This document shows positions 1 to 7,616 of a stretch of 64,000 bases of DNA, piece after piece. The position numbers were made by a program, and so were the translations under genes. Where the stretch lies: the NCBI GenBank assembly GCA_964548535.1, contig CAZJRQ010000003.1, positions 1-64,000 on the forward strand. Reading direction: 5' to 3'. The notes under the pieces were generated by a model that searched no databases, had not been told where the DNA came from, and saw only the letters and a program-made list of their open reading frames with translations. Positions within the stretch are counted from its first letter, which is position 1. Every line of letters begins with the position of its first letter. This DNA comes from CAZJRQ01 sp964548535 (GTDB lineage: Bacteria; Bacillota; Clostridia; Oscillospirales; Ruminococcaceae).

Positions 1-59
1 AATGAAATGAATTAATGATAATGTGATGAGATATCCCGATCAGACAAAGGTAAGCCCAC

Positions 60-88
60 TTGACAAATCGACTAGAACACGATATAAT
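60..88 (+). promoter_or_regulatory. Sigma-A-type promoter of the DUF4177 operon
   Basis: TTGACA at 60-65 and TATAAT at 83-88 are both perfect consensus hexamers with a 17-bp spacer. The ATG of the first gene follows 50 bp later. Confidence 0.85.
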
Positions 89-137
89 TGTAGGAATATT
101 TTACACGATTTAACCAAATAAATATGGGGGTACTAAT

Positions 138-377
138 ATGAAATATGAATACAAAACAGTTTCGATAGAGGCAAAAGGCATGTTTGGTCGCAAGGCTAAC
201 ACAAGTGATATCGATGAAGTTCTAAACAAAATGTCCAAAGATGATTGGGATCTTATCCAAATGACTCCCCTTGCTCAACCCCATAGATGCTTGAAAAATC
301 ATACTCAGTATATTTGCGGGAGCGCTGAAGTTAAGTTAAATAAATACATTTGGTATTTAACATCACAAGGAGGTTAA
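138..377 (+). CDS. DUF4177-like small protein
   Basis: A 79-residue soluble protein. Its first ~45 residues (start MKYEYKTVSIEAKGMFGRK, then a helix ending DDWDLIQMTPLAQ) fit my memory of the DUF4177 fold, whose function is unknown. The C-terminal half (from about residue 48) does not look like the usual beta-strand ending of that family, and I found no obvious frameshift that would restore it. GGGGG at 126-130 is the ribosome binding site. It is the first gene of an operon with the GyrI-like and Cdd1-like genes; the binding site of the next gene lies inside its last codons. Confidence 0.75.
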   Translation: MKYEYKTVSIEAKGMFGRKANTSDIDEVLNKMSKDDWDLIQMTPLAQPHRCLKNHTQYICGSAEVKLNKYIWYLTSQGG

Positions 378-379
378 AC

Positions 380-1021
380 ATGGCTTTTGATTACAAAAAA
401 GAATATAAGGAATTTTATATGCCGAAGAATAAGCCAAGCATCGTGGAAGTTCCAGCTATGAATTATATAGCAGTTCGTGGTAAAGGTGACCCAAATGCAG
501 AGGGCAGTGAATACAAGGAGTCTATCAGCTTGCTTTATGGTATTGCCTTTACCATAAAAATGAGCAAAAAAGGTGACCGTCAAATTGAGGGGTATTTTGA
601 CTATGTCGTGCCGCCTCTTGAAGGTTTCTGGTGGCAGGACGGCATACAAGGTGTTGATTATACCAGGAAAGATAAATTTAATTTCATATCCGTTATCAGA
701 TTGCCGGACTTTGTTACAAAAGAAGATTTTGAGTGGGCAGTATCAGAAGCAACACAGAAAAAGAAAACAGATTTTTTGGGGGTAGAATTTTTAGCTTATG
801 ACGAGGGCTTGTGCGTTCAGTGTATGCACATAGGTTCTTATGATGATGAACCGAAAACAGTCAAGTTAATGCACGAGTTTATGACCGCCGAGGGCTATGA
901 GCTGGATATTACAGAAAAGAGATTGCATCATGAAATTTATCTAAGCGATGCTCGAAGAGTCGCACCTGAGAAACTGAAAACTGTTATCCGCCATCCGATA
1001 AAAAGATGTGGAGGTCAATGA
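380..1021 (+). CDS. GyrI-like small-molecule-binding domain protein
   Basis: A 213-residue stand-alone effector-binding protein of the GyrI-like/SRPBCC superfamily. The start (MAFDYKKEYKEFYMPKNKP), the segment MNYIAVRGKGDPN and the later FDYVVPPLEGFWWQ are typical of clostridial GyrI-like proteins annotated as small-molecule-binding. No DNA-binding domain is fused, so this is not a complete transcription activator. ATG 380 is preferred over an upstream in-frame GTG/ATG-like start because AAGGAGG (368-374) precedes it. The stop overlaps the start of the next gene. The ligand is unknown. Confidence 0.85.
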   Translation: MAFDYKKEYKEFYMPKNKPSIVEVPAMNYIAVRGKGDPNAEGSEYKESISLLYGIAFTIKMSKKGDRQIEGYFDYVVPPLEGFWWQDGIQGVDYTRKDKFNFISVIRLPDFVTKEDFEWAVSEATQKKKTDFLGVEFLAYDEGLCVQCMHIGSYDDEPKTVKLMHEFMTAEGYELDITEKRLHHEIYLSDARRVAPEKLKTVIRHPIKRCGGQ

Positions 1022-1299
1022 TGAAAAACGGTATGACGTCAAAGAAAACAGATTTAACTAAAATTCCCGGTATTGGGGCGAAGATGGCACAATATCTCGT
1101 CAGCCTCGGTTACCCCAACATTGAATCGCTCAAAGGGCAAGACCCGGAGGAACTTTATACAAAACACTGCTTGCAGCAAGGACCTGGAAATGAATCCTGC
1201 CGGTGCGTTTTGTATTGCTATCGTTTGGCGGTGTGTTATGCGGATAATAACGGTCAGTTACCGCCCGACAAGCAAAAATGGGAAGATTGGAAAGACTGA
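1021..1299 (+). CDS. Helix-hairpin-helix (Cdd1/pathogenicity-locus-like) protein
   Basis: A 92-residue protein with a helix-hairpin-helix core near its N-terminus (LTKIPGIGAKMAQYLVSLGY), then LKGQDPEELYTKHC and a C-terminal Trp-rich WEDWKD. This matches my recollection of the Cdd1 (pathogenicity locus) family, often found beside GyrI-like proteins. HhH motifs usually contact DNA without sequence specificity; the role here is not known. Two adjacent ATGs exist at 1018 and 1021; GGAGG at 1010-1014 is better spaced for 1021. The start overlaps the GyrI-like stop codon, so translation is probably coupled. Confidence 0.8.
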   Translation: MKNGMTSKKTDLTKIPGIGAKMAQYLVSLGYPNIESLKGQDPEELYTKHCLQQGPGNESCRCVLYCYRLAVCYADNNGQLPPDKQKWEDWKD

Positions 1300-1301
1300 T
1301 A

Positions 1302-1709
1302 CGAAAGCATTAAAGTAATAATCGTATTTATGTTGTTTTACGAACTGAACGCAGTAACTTTGGTTGCTGTGTTTAGTTTTTCAAAAAAGTCATTTTTAGC
1401 AAAGGATATATATTAAAATTTCCGATCAAGTTTCGCTTACAAGGCTTTACCTTTGTTTAAAAGATTTGCGGTTTCCAAGACTTTCTTTGATGAATTTAGG
1501 TTGAGACTTTGGACGAAAAGTCATACATGGTCATGCTTGCGCAGAGTGGCAAAACGCCCATACGCTGGAGTTCTGTAATATAAAAATAATGGGGCGCTCT
1601 ATGATAAAAATCGCTACCTTAATTATGCTATTTAAAAAACTGAACACTTCTCGAAATATCCGAAAGCATTAAAGTAATAACCGTATTTATGTTGTTTTAC
1701 GAACTGAAC
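1302..1709. repeat. Imperfect 49-bp direct repeat pair in non-coding DNA
   Basis: Positions 1302-1350 and 1661-1709 are the same 49-bp sequence with one mismatch (T/C at 1322/1681). Both copies begin cgaaagcattaaagtaataa and end gaactgaac. Similarity decays after that, although each copy is followed by an imperfect small hairpin. The ~310 bp between them carries no convincing gene. The pair looks like a duplication or the scar of a lost insert. Confidence 0.8.
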
Positions 1710-1737
1710 AAAGTGATTTTAGTTACTGCATTATTAA

Positions 1738-1780
1738 GGCTAACTTTTATAAAGCACTTCATAAAAGTTAGCCGATTTTT
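1738..1780. terminator. Strong hairpin terminator between the Cdd1 operon and the flavin reductase gene
   Basis: GGCTAACTTTTAT (1738-1750) pairs perfectly with ATAAAAGTTAGCC (1761-1773) over 13 bp with a 10-nt loop, followed by GATTTTT. It sits just past the stop of the leftward flavin reductase-like gene, so it may serve both strands. Confidence 0.75.
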
Positions 1781-1793
1781 GTGTTTTAAAAAT

Positions 1794-2336
1794 TTATTCC
1801 TTGATATACGCTGCAACAATTTCGGCTACATATGCAATGTGATAGTCCTTATTTGGATACCACTGCTCATCAATTGAACCGTCAATAAAGCTTTCAGGAT
1901 TAATTTCCTGTGCGAACATTTTTTTGCAAATTAAAACAGTCTTCGCCTGCTCAAATGTTGTTGTGCCGTCTGTAAATGCTGGAACAAGACCTGTTTCCTT
2001 TGCTTTATCTACATCTCGACCGCTGAATTTTCCACAATAAGCTAGAGAACTACGCTCAGTTTCGTCGAAAAAGCTTAGTGTAAATAGCTCTGATTTATCA
2101 ATAAATTCTTTTGTATATCTCTGCGGACGAATTACTGTTACTGCTACATTTTTGCCCCACATTACGCCAAGTGAACCCCATGATGCTGTCATTGTGTTCC
2201 AGCCTTTTTCATCGCCTGCTGTTACTAACATCCAGTCCTTGCCTATCATTTTGAATGGATTTAAATTCATTGTATCCAAAATTGCTGGCGACACTTTTGT
2301 AAATCCCTTTGACTCTAAATTAATTTCATTACTCAT
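1794..2336 (-). CDS. Flavin reductase family protein (FMN-binding split barrel)
   Basis: A 180-residue soluble protein of the flavin reductase-like domain family, which binds FMN and often hands reduced flavin to another enzyme or acts as a small oxidoreductase. Visible hallmarks are MLVTAGDEKGWNTMTASWGSLGVMW near residues 35-60, VTVIRPQRYTKEFID, and FTLSFFDE before an SGRDVDK turn. The ATG at 2336 is chosen because AAAGGG lies 8-9 nt upstream; an in-frame GTG three codons earlier overlaps that site. The gene stands alone. The physiological partner cannot be told from context. Confidence 0.85.
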   Translation of the reverse strand: MSNEINLESKGFTKVSPAILDTMNLNPFKMIGKDWMLVTAGDEKGWNTMTASWGSLGVMWGKNVAVTVIRPQRYTKEFIDKSELFTLSFFDETERSSLAYCGKFSGRDVDKAKETGLVPAFTDGTTTFEQAKTVLICKKMFAQEINPESFIDGSIDEQWYPNKDYHIAYVAEIVAAYIKE

Positions 2337-2596
2337 TTTGTACACCCTTTCAAGTTGTTCATTAAAAATATTTTTACATACTATATAAAAAGTATATTAG
2401 ATTTATTATATCACACATTTTTGTCGGTTGCAAGAAATTTATTTGGGTTTATAAAAGTGCGAAATTCAAGGATAAAATACTCATTTGCTATTGATTTTAC
2501 AAGTTCTGTATGGTATAATTAATATGATATTTATATGCAAAATATCTAGTTGCTATTACTATGATTTTAGTTTTGCTCTCAGATTATATTCGGCTT

Positions 2597-2628
2597 AGAA
2601 CAATTGTTCCACATGGAACAATTGTTCT
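2597..2628. promoter_or_regulatory. Double palindromic operator-like site upstream of argG
   Basis: AGAACAATTGTTCCA (2597-2611) and TGGAACAATTGTTCT (2614-2628) form a 15-bp perfect inverted repeat around CA. Each arm contains the full palindrome GAACAATTGTTC, so two equal 12-bp dyads sit 18 bp apart. The core GAAC-N4-GTTC is the same pattern as Gram-positive LexA boxes, but no SOS gene is near. The cognate protein is unknown. Confidence 0.6.
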
Positions 2629-2653
2629 GCGAAATCAAGATATACAGACAGAC

Positions 2654-2744
2654 TGTATAAATACATTGGATTTGTATAAATATACGCATAAAAATGATGT
2701 TTATACGTAAAAAGTTTGAAAATTTGCATATTTTCAAACTTTTT
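2654..2744. promoter_or_regulatory. AT-rich dyads and a 15-bp inverted repeat before the argG promoter
   Basis: TGTATAAATACA (2654-2665) and TGTATAAATATAC (2673-2685) are related near-palindromes about 19 bp apart, with a weaker TGTTTATACG near 2698. Then AAAAAGTTTGAAAAT (2709-2723) pairs perfectly with ATTTTCAAACTTTTT (2730-2744). The dyads could be arginine-repressor boxes judging by gene context; the inverted repeat could be a terminator protecting the arg promoter. Both readings are inference. Confidence 0.45.
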
Positions 2745-2756
2745 ATACAAAACCTA

Positions 2757-2784
2757 TTGACATTTATTCATAATGGTGTATAAT
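2757..2784 (+). promoter_or_regulatory. argG promoter
   Basis: TTGACA (2757-2762) and TATAAT (2779-2784) are both consensus, with a 16-bp spacer. The spacer contains TTATTCATAA, which could overlap an ArgR-type site. The argG ATG is 67 bp further on. Confidence 0.85.
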
Positions 2785-2851
2785 AGTGATTGTAATGATG
2801 AATTATTGCATAAATAATAATATAAATACTATCGTATCGGAGGAAATTATA

Positions 2852-4081
2852 ATGGCTAAAGAAATAAAAAAAGTGGTTCTTGCATATTCTGGCGGTCTTG
2901 ACACTTCTATTATTATTCCTTGGTTAAAGGAAAATTATAACAACTGTGAGGTTATTGCTGTTTCTGGTGATGTTGGTCAGGGTACTGAGCTTGACGGTCT
3001 TGAGGAAAAGGCTATTAAGACTGGCGCTTCAAAGCTTTACATTGAACACCTAACTGAAGAATTTATTAACGAATACGTTTTCCCAACTGTTCAGGCTGGC
3101 GCTGTTTATGAGAACAGATACATGCTTGGTACTTCTTTTGCTAGACCTATTATTGCTAAGAGAATTGCTGAAATTGCTATCGCTGAGGGTGCTGACGCTA
3201 TTTGTCACGGCTGTACTGGTAAGGGTAACGATCAAGTTAGATTTGAACTTGCTATCAAGGCTTTTGCTCCTGAAATGGAAATTATTGCTCCTTGGAGAGT
3301 TTGGGACATTAAGTCAAGAGATGAGGAAATTGAATACGCTGAGGCTCACAACATTCCTCTAAAAATCAACAGAGAGACTAACTACTCAAAGGACAAAAAC
3401 ATTTGGCATCTTTCACACGAAGGTCTTGATCTTGAAGATCCTGCTAACGAGCCAACTTACAACAAGCCTGGTTTCTTAGAGATGGGCGTTTCTCCTGAGC
3501 AGGCTCCTGACGTTCCTACTTATCTTACACTTCATTTTGAAAAGGGCGTTCCTACTTCAATCGACGGTGTTGAAATGACTGGAACTGAGCTTGTTACTAA
3601 GCTTAACGAGCTTGGCGGTGCTAACGGTATTGGTCTTGCTGACTTGGTTGAAAATCGTCTTGTTGGTATGAAGTCTAGAGGCGTTTATGAAACTCCAGGC
3701 GGAACAATTCTTTATCATGCTCACGAAGTTCTTGAGACAATTACTCTTGACAAGGAAACTGCAAGAATTAAGCAGTATCTTGGAATCAAGTTTGCTGACA
3801 TCGTTTATAACGGTCAGTGGTACACTCCTCTACGTGAGGCTATGAGTGCATTTGTTACTGAAACTCAGAAAACTGTTACTGGTGATGTTAAGCTTAAGCT
3901 TTACAAGGGTAACATTGTAAATGCTGGCGTTACTTCTCCATACACTCTTTATGATGAAGAAGTTGCTACTTTTGACGAGGACGAGGTTTACAATCAGGCT
4001 GATTCTGCTGGATTTATCAACCTATTCGGTCTTCCAATCAAAGTTAAGGCTCAGCTTGATGCTAAAAGAAATAACAAATAA
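2852..4081 (+). CDS. argG: Argininosuccinate synthase
   Basis: 409 residues, the usual size. It joins citrulline and aspartate with ATP to give argininosuccinate, the penultimate step of arginine synthesis. The PP-loop ATP pyrophosphatase motif AYSGGLDTS is at residues 11-19, and HGCTGKGNDQVRFE is the conserved substrate loop. The start at 2852 follows CGGAGGA (2838-2844); an in-frame ATG 22 codons earlier adds residues absent from the family. It is the first gene of the arginine cluster and has its own strong promoter. Confidence 0.97.
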   Translation: MAKEIKKVVLAYSGGLDTSIIIPWLKENYNNCEVIAVSGDVGQGTELDGLEEKAIKTGASKLYIEHLTEEFINEYVFPTVQAGAVYENRYMLGTSFARPIIAKRIAEIAIAEGADAICHGCTGKGNDQVRFELAIKAFAPEMEIIAPWRVWDIKSRDEEIEYAEAHNIPLKINRETNYSKDKNIWHLSHEGLDLEDPANEPTYNKPGFLEMGVSPEQAPDVPTYLTLHFEKGVPTSIDGVEMTGTELVTKLNELGGANGIGLADLVENRLVGMKSRGVYETPGGTILYHAHEVLETITLDKETARIKQYLGIKFADIVYNGQWYTPLREAMSAFVTETQKTVTGDVKLKLYKGNIVNAGVTSPYTLYDEEVATFDEDEVYNQADSAGFINLFGLPIKVKAQLDAKRNNK

Positions 4082-4296
4082 TAAATAAACTTGGGTATCC
4101 ATTTCACTAATAAAAACAGCATATTATGATTGCTGGTTGTGATAATAGCTTTTTCGTATGTTCTCACCCTTCCTGCAGTGAGGGGGACAACTACGGATAT
4201 TGCAACTTTTTTACACACGCTTTTTACAGTGATAAGTCAAGAGGATAACCATATAAATAAAAATGTTGAATATAAAATTTAGGGAGGTTTTTAATC

Positions 4297-4725
4297 ATGT
4301 CAGATGCAAACAAGACTTTTGAAACTACTTCAGATAAGAAAGTAGAAATTTCATACGACAGCCTGCCAAATTCATCTTTTGAAGATGTAAACCTTGACGG
4401 TGCTAGATTTGATAACGTAAACCTTAAAGACGCTGAATTTGACGATGTCAATATGGATAACGCTCATTTTAACAATATTAGCATGTATAATGGTGACTTT
4501 ACTGATATGTATATGGTAAACTCAAGATTTTTGGGGGTTAATTTAAGCAACACACGTTTTGGCTGCTCTATTATGAACAATGTTGAGTTTAAAAATCCCG
4601 ATTTAAGAAACTCACAATTTGTTCAGTGTGACCTTTCAAACGTTGAAATTAACGATTGCAAGATTGACGGCTTGAAAATTAACGGCATTGATATTTGCAA
4701 GTTGCTTGAACAGATGGACAAGTGA
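4297..4725 (+). CDS. Pentapeptide-repeat protein
   Basis: 142 residues, soluble, no signal peptide. From about residue 25 to 125 it is a run of pentapeptide repeats of the A(D/N)LXX type (SSFEDVNLDGARFDNVNLKDAEFDD and so on), with F/L at the centre of each turn, predicting a right-handed quadrilateral beta-helix. It ends with a short helical tail containing IDICKLLEQMDK. Such proteins can mimic DNA or bind gyrase, but most have no known function. GGGAGG lies at 4282-4287. It sits between argG and argH, separated from argH by a long hairpin, so a link to arginine metabolism is only positional. Confidence 0.85.
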   Translation: MSDANKTFETTSDKKVEISYDSLPNSSFEDVNLDGARFDNVNLKDAEFDDVNMDNAHFNNISMYNGDFTDMYMVNSRFLGVNLSNTRFGCSIMNNVEFKNPDLRNSQFVQCDLSNVEINDCKIDGLKINGIDICKLLEQMDK

Positions 4726-4757
4726 AACTAATAAAAAACTGACACTAATTTTTTGTA

Positions 4758-4803
4758 GGGCAGAATAATTCATTTTAACTTTTTGTTGTGAATTATTTTG
4801 CCC
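4758..4803 (+). promoter_or_regulatory. Long stem-loop between the pentapeptide gene and argH
   Basis: GGGCAGAATAATTCA (4758-4772) pairs with TGAATTATTTTGCCC (4789-4803) over 15 bp including one G-U pair; the loop is 16 nt. There is no clear U-run after it, so it is a weak terminator at best. The arms contain TGAATTATT-like sequence resembling an ARG half-site. It ends 48 bp before argH. Confidence 0.5.
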
Positions 4804-4850
4804 ATACATTTTTGTTATCGATATAACCAATTTGGAAAGGAATGAATGTA

Positions 4851-6227
4851 ATGGCAAGCAAAATGTGGGCTGGAAGATTTACAAAGGAAATTGATGAAAA
4901 GGTAAACGACTTTAATTCGTCAATATCCTTTGATGCAAGAATGTATCAGCAGGATATTGAGGGCTCAATTGCACACGCTACTATGCTTGGCGAAAGCGGA
5001 GTTATTGATTCTTCTGAAAGTGAGAAAATCATCAAGGGACTTGAGGGGATTCTTGAGGACATTAACTCTGGCAAGCTTGAATTTGACCCTACTGCTGAGG
5101 ATATTCACATGTTTAACGAGGCGGAGCTTACTGCTCGTATCGGCGATGCTGGCAAGCGACTTCACACTGCTCGTTCAAGAAACGATCAGGTTGCGCTTGA
5201 TCTTAGAATGTATCTTAAAGTTGAAATTGCTGAAATTGAAGAGCTAGTTAAAACATTAATTGCAACTATCAGCAATCTTGCAGAAAAAAATCTTACTACT
5301 GTTATGCCTGGCTACACTCATTTACAGAGGGCTCAGCCTATTACTTTCGCTCATCACATGATGGCTTATGCGCAAATGCTTTTACGTGATTTGGGCAGAC
5401 TTAGGGACACTTACAAGAGAACTAACATTATGCCTTTAGGCAGTGGTGCTTTGGCTTCTACGACTTATCCTATCAACAGGCAGAGAGTTTGCGATTTGCT
5501 TGGATTTGATGAGATTACTCAAAATTCTCTTGACGGCGTTTCGGACAGAGATTTCTGCATTGAGCTTGCATCTGCTATTTCTATTTTGATGATGCACCTT
5601 TCAAGATTCTCAGAAGAGATTGTTATGTGGTGCTCTTGGGAATTCAAATTCATCGAACTTGATGACGCTTATGCTACTGGCTCATCTATTATGCCACAAA
5701 AGAAAAACCCCGATATTACTGAACTTATCAGAGGTAAGACTGGTCGTGTTTACGGTGATTTGACTACTCTTCTTACTATGATGAAGGGACTTTCTCTTGC
5801 ATACAACAAGGATATGCAGGAGGATAAAGAGGCTATTTTTGATGCTATTGACACTGTTAAGCTTTGTCTGACAACTTTTATTCCTATGATTGAGACTATG
5901 AGGGTTATTCCTGAAAACATGAGAAATGCAGCTGCTAAGGGATTTATTAACGCTACTGACTGCGCTGATTATCTTGTTAAAAAGGGTTTGCCTTTTAGAG
6001 ATGCTTATAAGATTACGGGTACTCTTGTTCACACTTGTATCGAAAAGAATTTGACTCTTGAGACACTTCCGCTTGAAGAATACACTGCTCTTTGTGATAT
6101 TTTTGATGAAGATGTTTTTGAGGCTATCAGTCTTGAAACTTGTGTTATGCAACGAAAAGCTGCTGGCGGTCCTGCTCCTGAATCTGTTAAGGCTCAGATT
6201 GAGTACGTTAGAGAAAAGCTGTCATGA
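4851..6227 (+). CDS. argH: Argininosuccinate lyase
   Basis: 458 residues, normal length. It splits argininosuccinate into arginine and fumarate, the last step of the pathway. Family marks are HTARSRNDQVALD near residues 105-117 and the fumarase/aspartase-superfamily signature GSSIMPQKKNPDITE near 278-292, which contains the catalytic serine. The start at 4851 (MASKMWAGRF) is chosen because GGAAAGG (4834-4840) abuts an earlier ATG at 4842 but is well spaced from 4851. The stop overlaps the next gene by 4 nt (ATGA). Confidence 0.96.
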   Translation: MASKMWAGRFTKEIDEKVNDFNSSISFDARMYQQDIEGSIAHATMLGESGVIDSSESEKIIKGLEGILEDINSGKLEFDPTAEDIHMFNEAELTARIGDAGKRLHTARSRNDQVALDLRMYLKVEIAEIEELVKTLIATISNLAEKNLTTVMPGYTHLQRAQPITFAHHMMAYAQMLLRDLGRLRDTYKRTNIMPLGSGALASTTYPINRQRVCDLLGFDEITQNSLDGVSDRDFCIELASAISILMMHLSRFSEEIVMWCSWEFKFIELDDAYATGSSIMPQKKNPDITELIRGKTGRVYGDLTTLLTMMKGLSLAYNKDMQEDKEAIFDAIDTVKLCLTTFIPMIETMRVIPENMRNAAAKGFINATDCADYLVKKGLPFRDAYKITGTLVHTCIEKNLTLETLPLEEYTALCDIFDEDVFEAISLETCVMQRKAAGGPAPESVKAQIEYVREKLS

Positions 6228-6670
6228 GCAAAATAAAAAAGCATATTAACTTCGGCAAATCGTGGCACATTGCTTTAATTTGCGTGGCAGTTTGGGTGGT
6301 TGCTGTATACGCTATGTTTTACGTGACTACTCAACTTACTGCGAAATATCTTCCGTTTACTATTGCTTTTTTATTTATATATCCAATTATAACTTTGGGG
6401 CTTTCGTTTTTGTACACTAGAAATTACGGTGTGAAACTTTTCTTTTTTCTGCCGATGATTGCTGTTGTTATTTTGGAATATATTCTCCTTGACTTTAATT
6501 TTATTGTGCCTAATTATATTGTTATGTCTATTATTACTATGTTTTTCGGTGGGGCTTTCGGGAAAATTTTTACTAACGAAAATAAGCTGATTATTCATCA
6601 AGACAAGGATAGAGAACGTCAAAAGAAAAAGGCTGAGGACGAGAAAAACTACAAGAGCATAATAGACTAA
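6224..6670 (+). CDS. Uncharacterised four-helix membrane protein in the arg operon
   Basis: 148 residues with four hydrophobic segments: about 14-36, 44-64, 70-90 and 97-116. A highly charged cytoplasmic tail follows (HQDKDRERQKKKAEDEKNYKS). I do not recognise a family. It starts inside the argH stop (ATGA overlap), which implies translational coupling with argH, and is 24 bp before argC. No transporter signature is visible. A role in arginine handling is only suggested by position. Confidence 0.75.
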   Translation: MSKIKKHINFGKSWHIALICVAVWVVAVYAMFYVTTQLTAKYLPFTIAFLFIYPIITLGLSFLYTRNYGVKLFFFLPMIAVVILEYILLDFNFIVPNYIVMSIITMFFGGAFGKIFTNENKLIIHQDKDRERQKKKAEDEKNYKSIID

Positions 6671-6693
6671 TTAACCCAAAAGGAACTGATTTA

Positions 6694-7579
6694 ATGAAAA
6701 CTAAAATTTTTATAGATGGCAAAGAGGGTACTACTGGGATTCAAATTTTTGATAGATTTAAAGACCGACGTGACCTTGAACTTTTGCTGATTGACGAAGA
6801 AAAGCGTAAGGATATTTCTGAACGTAAAAGACTTATAAATGAGTCTGACATTACTTTTCTTTGTTTGCCTGACGCGGCGGCTATTGAGGCTGTGGCTCTT
6901 TGTGAAAATCCTGATACTAAGTTTATTGACGCATCTACTGCTCACAGAACTAATCCTGCTTGGGACTATGGTTTCCCTGAACTTTCGGCTAGACATCGTG
7001 AAAACATTGCGAAGTCTAAGCGAGTTGCTAACCCTGGCTGTTATGCAAGCGGATTTATTTCACTTGTTTATCCGCTAGTTGAGGCTGGTGTTTTGCCTGA
7101 GGAATATCCGCTGACTTGTCACGCTGTTTCTGGATACAGTGGTGCTGGCAAGAAGATGATTTCGGTTATTGAAAGTGATGACAAGACTGAAGAAATGTAC
7201 TCGCCGCGTCAATACGCATTGGGACAGACTCACAAGCATTTGCCTGAGATGCAGGCTGTTTGCGGACTTAAATACAAGCCTATGTTTAACCCTATTGTTG
7301 ATGATTACTACAGCGGTATGGTTGTTACTGTGCCACTTATTTCAAGGGCACTTACTAAGAATTACAGTCCTGCTGACATTCACGAGATTATGTCAAGTCA
7401 TTATGNNNNNNNNNNNNNNNNNNNNNNNNNNNNNNNNNNNNNNNNNNNNNNNNNNNNNNNNNNNNNNNNNNNNNNNNNNNNNNNNNNNNNNNNNNNNNNN
7501 NNNNNCGGTTCAAAGCATAATGCTTATGCTTGGCATGAATATTATGCTTGGGATTGACGAAGCTGCTGGTTTAAGATAA
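6694..7579 (+). CDS. argC: N-acetyl-gamma-glutamyl-phosphate reductase (type 2), interrupted by an assembly gap
   Basis: It reduces N-acetylglutamyl phosphate to the semialdehyde with NADPH. The start MKTKIFIDGKEGTTGIQIFDR and the catalytic NPGCYASGF motif (Cys116) mark the short type-2 form. A 100-N gap falls at 7406-7505. Reading straight through the N gives a nonsense tail stopping at 7557. The frame shifted by one gives VQSIMLMLGMNIMLGIDEAAGL and stops at 7579, matching the expected family end. The true gap is therefore not 100 bp; about 150 bp or a little more is missing compared with the family's ~310 residues. The stretch just after the gap looks slightly duplicated (IMLMLGM then NIMLGID). 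Confidence 0.9.
7406..7505. other. Assembly gap (100 N) inside argC
   Basis: Exactly 100 N, a placeholder length. The coding frame before and after the gap does not agree if 100 is taken literally. Confidence 0.98.
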
Positions 7580-7616
7580 TTGCACTTTTCTATTTATTAT
7601 AAAGGAGTTGATTTAG

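Noticed and set aside
138..377. Possible frameshift in the C-terminal half of the DUF4177-like protein
   Set aside because: The end looks unlike the family, but neither other frame restores a sensible continuation; the ORF is open to a stop that sits properly against the next gene.
2597..2628. LexA/SOS box for an SOS gene
   Set aside because: The core pattern fits, but argG is not an SOS gene and no recA, lexA or polymerase gene is nearby, so I report it as an operator of unknown owner.
6694..7557. argC reading straight across the gap to a stop at 7557
   Set aside because: The last 18 residues in that frame do not match ArgC; the +1 frame gives the proper family end at 7579.
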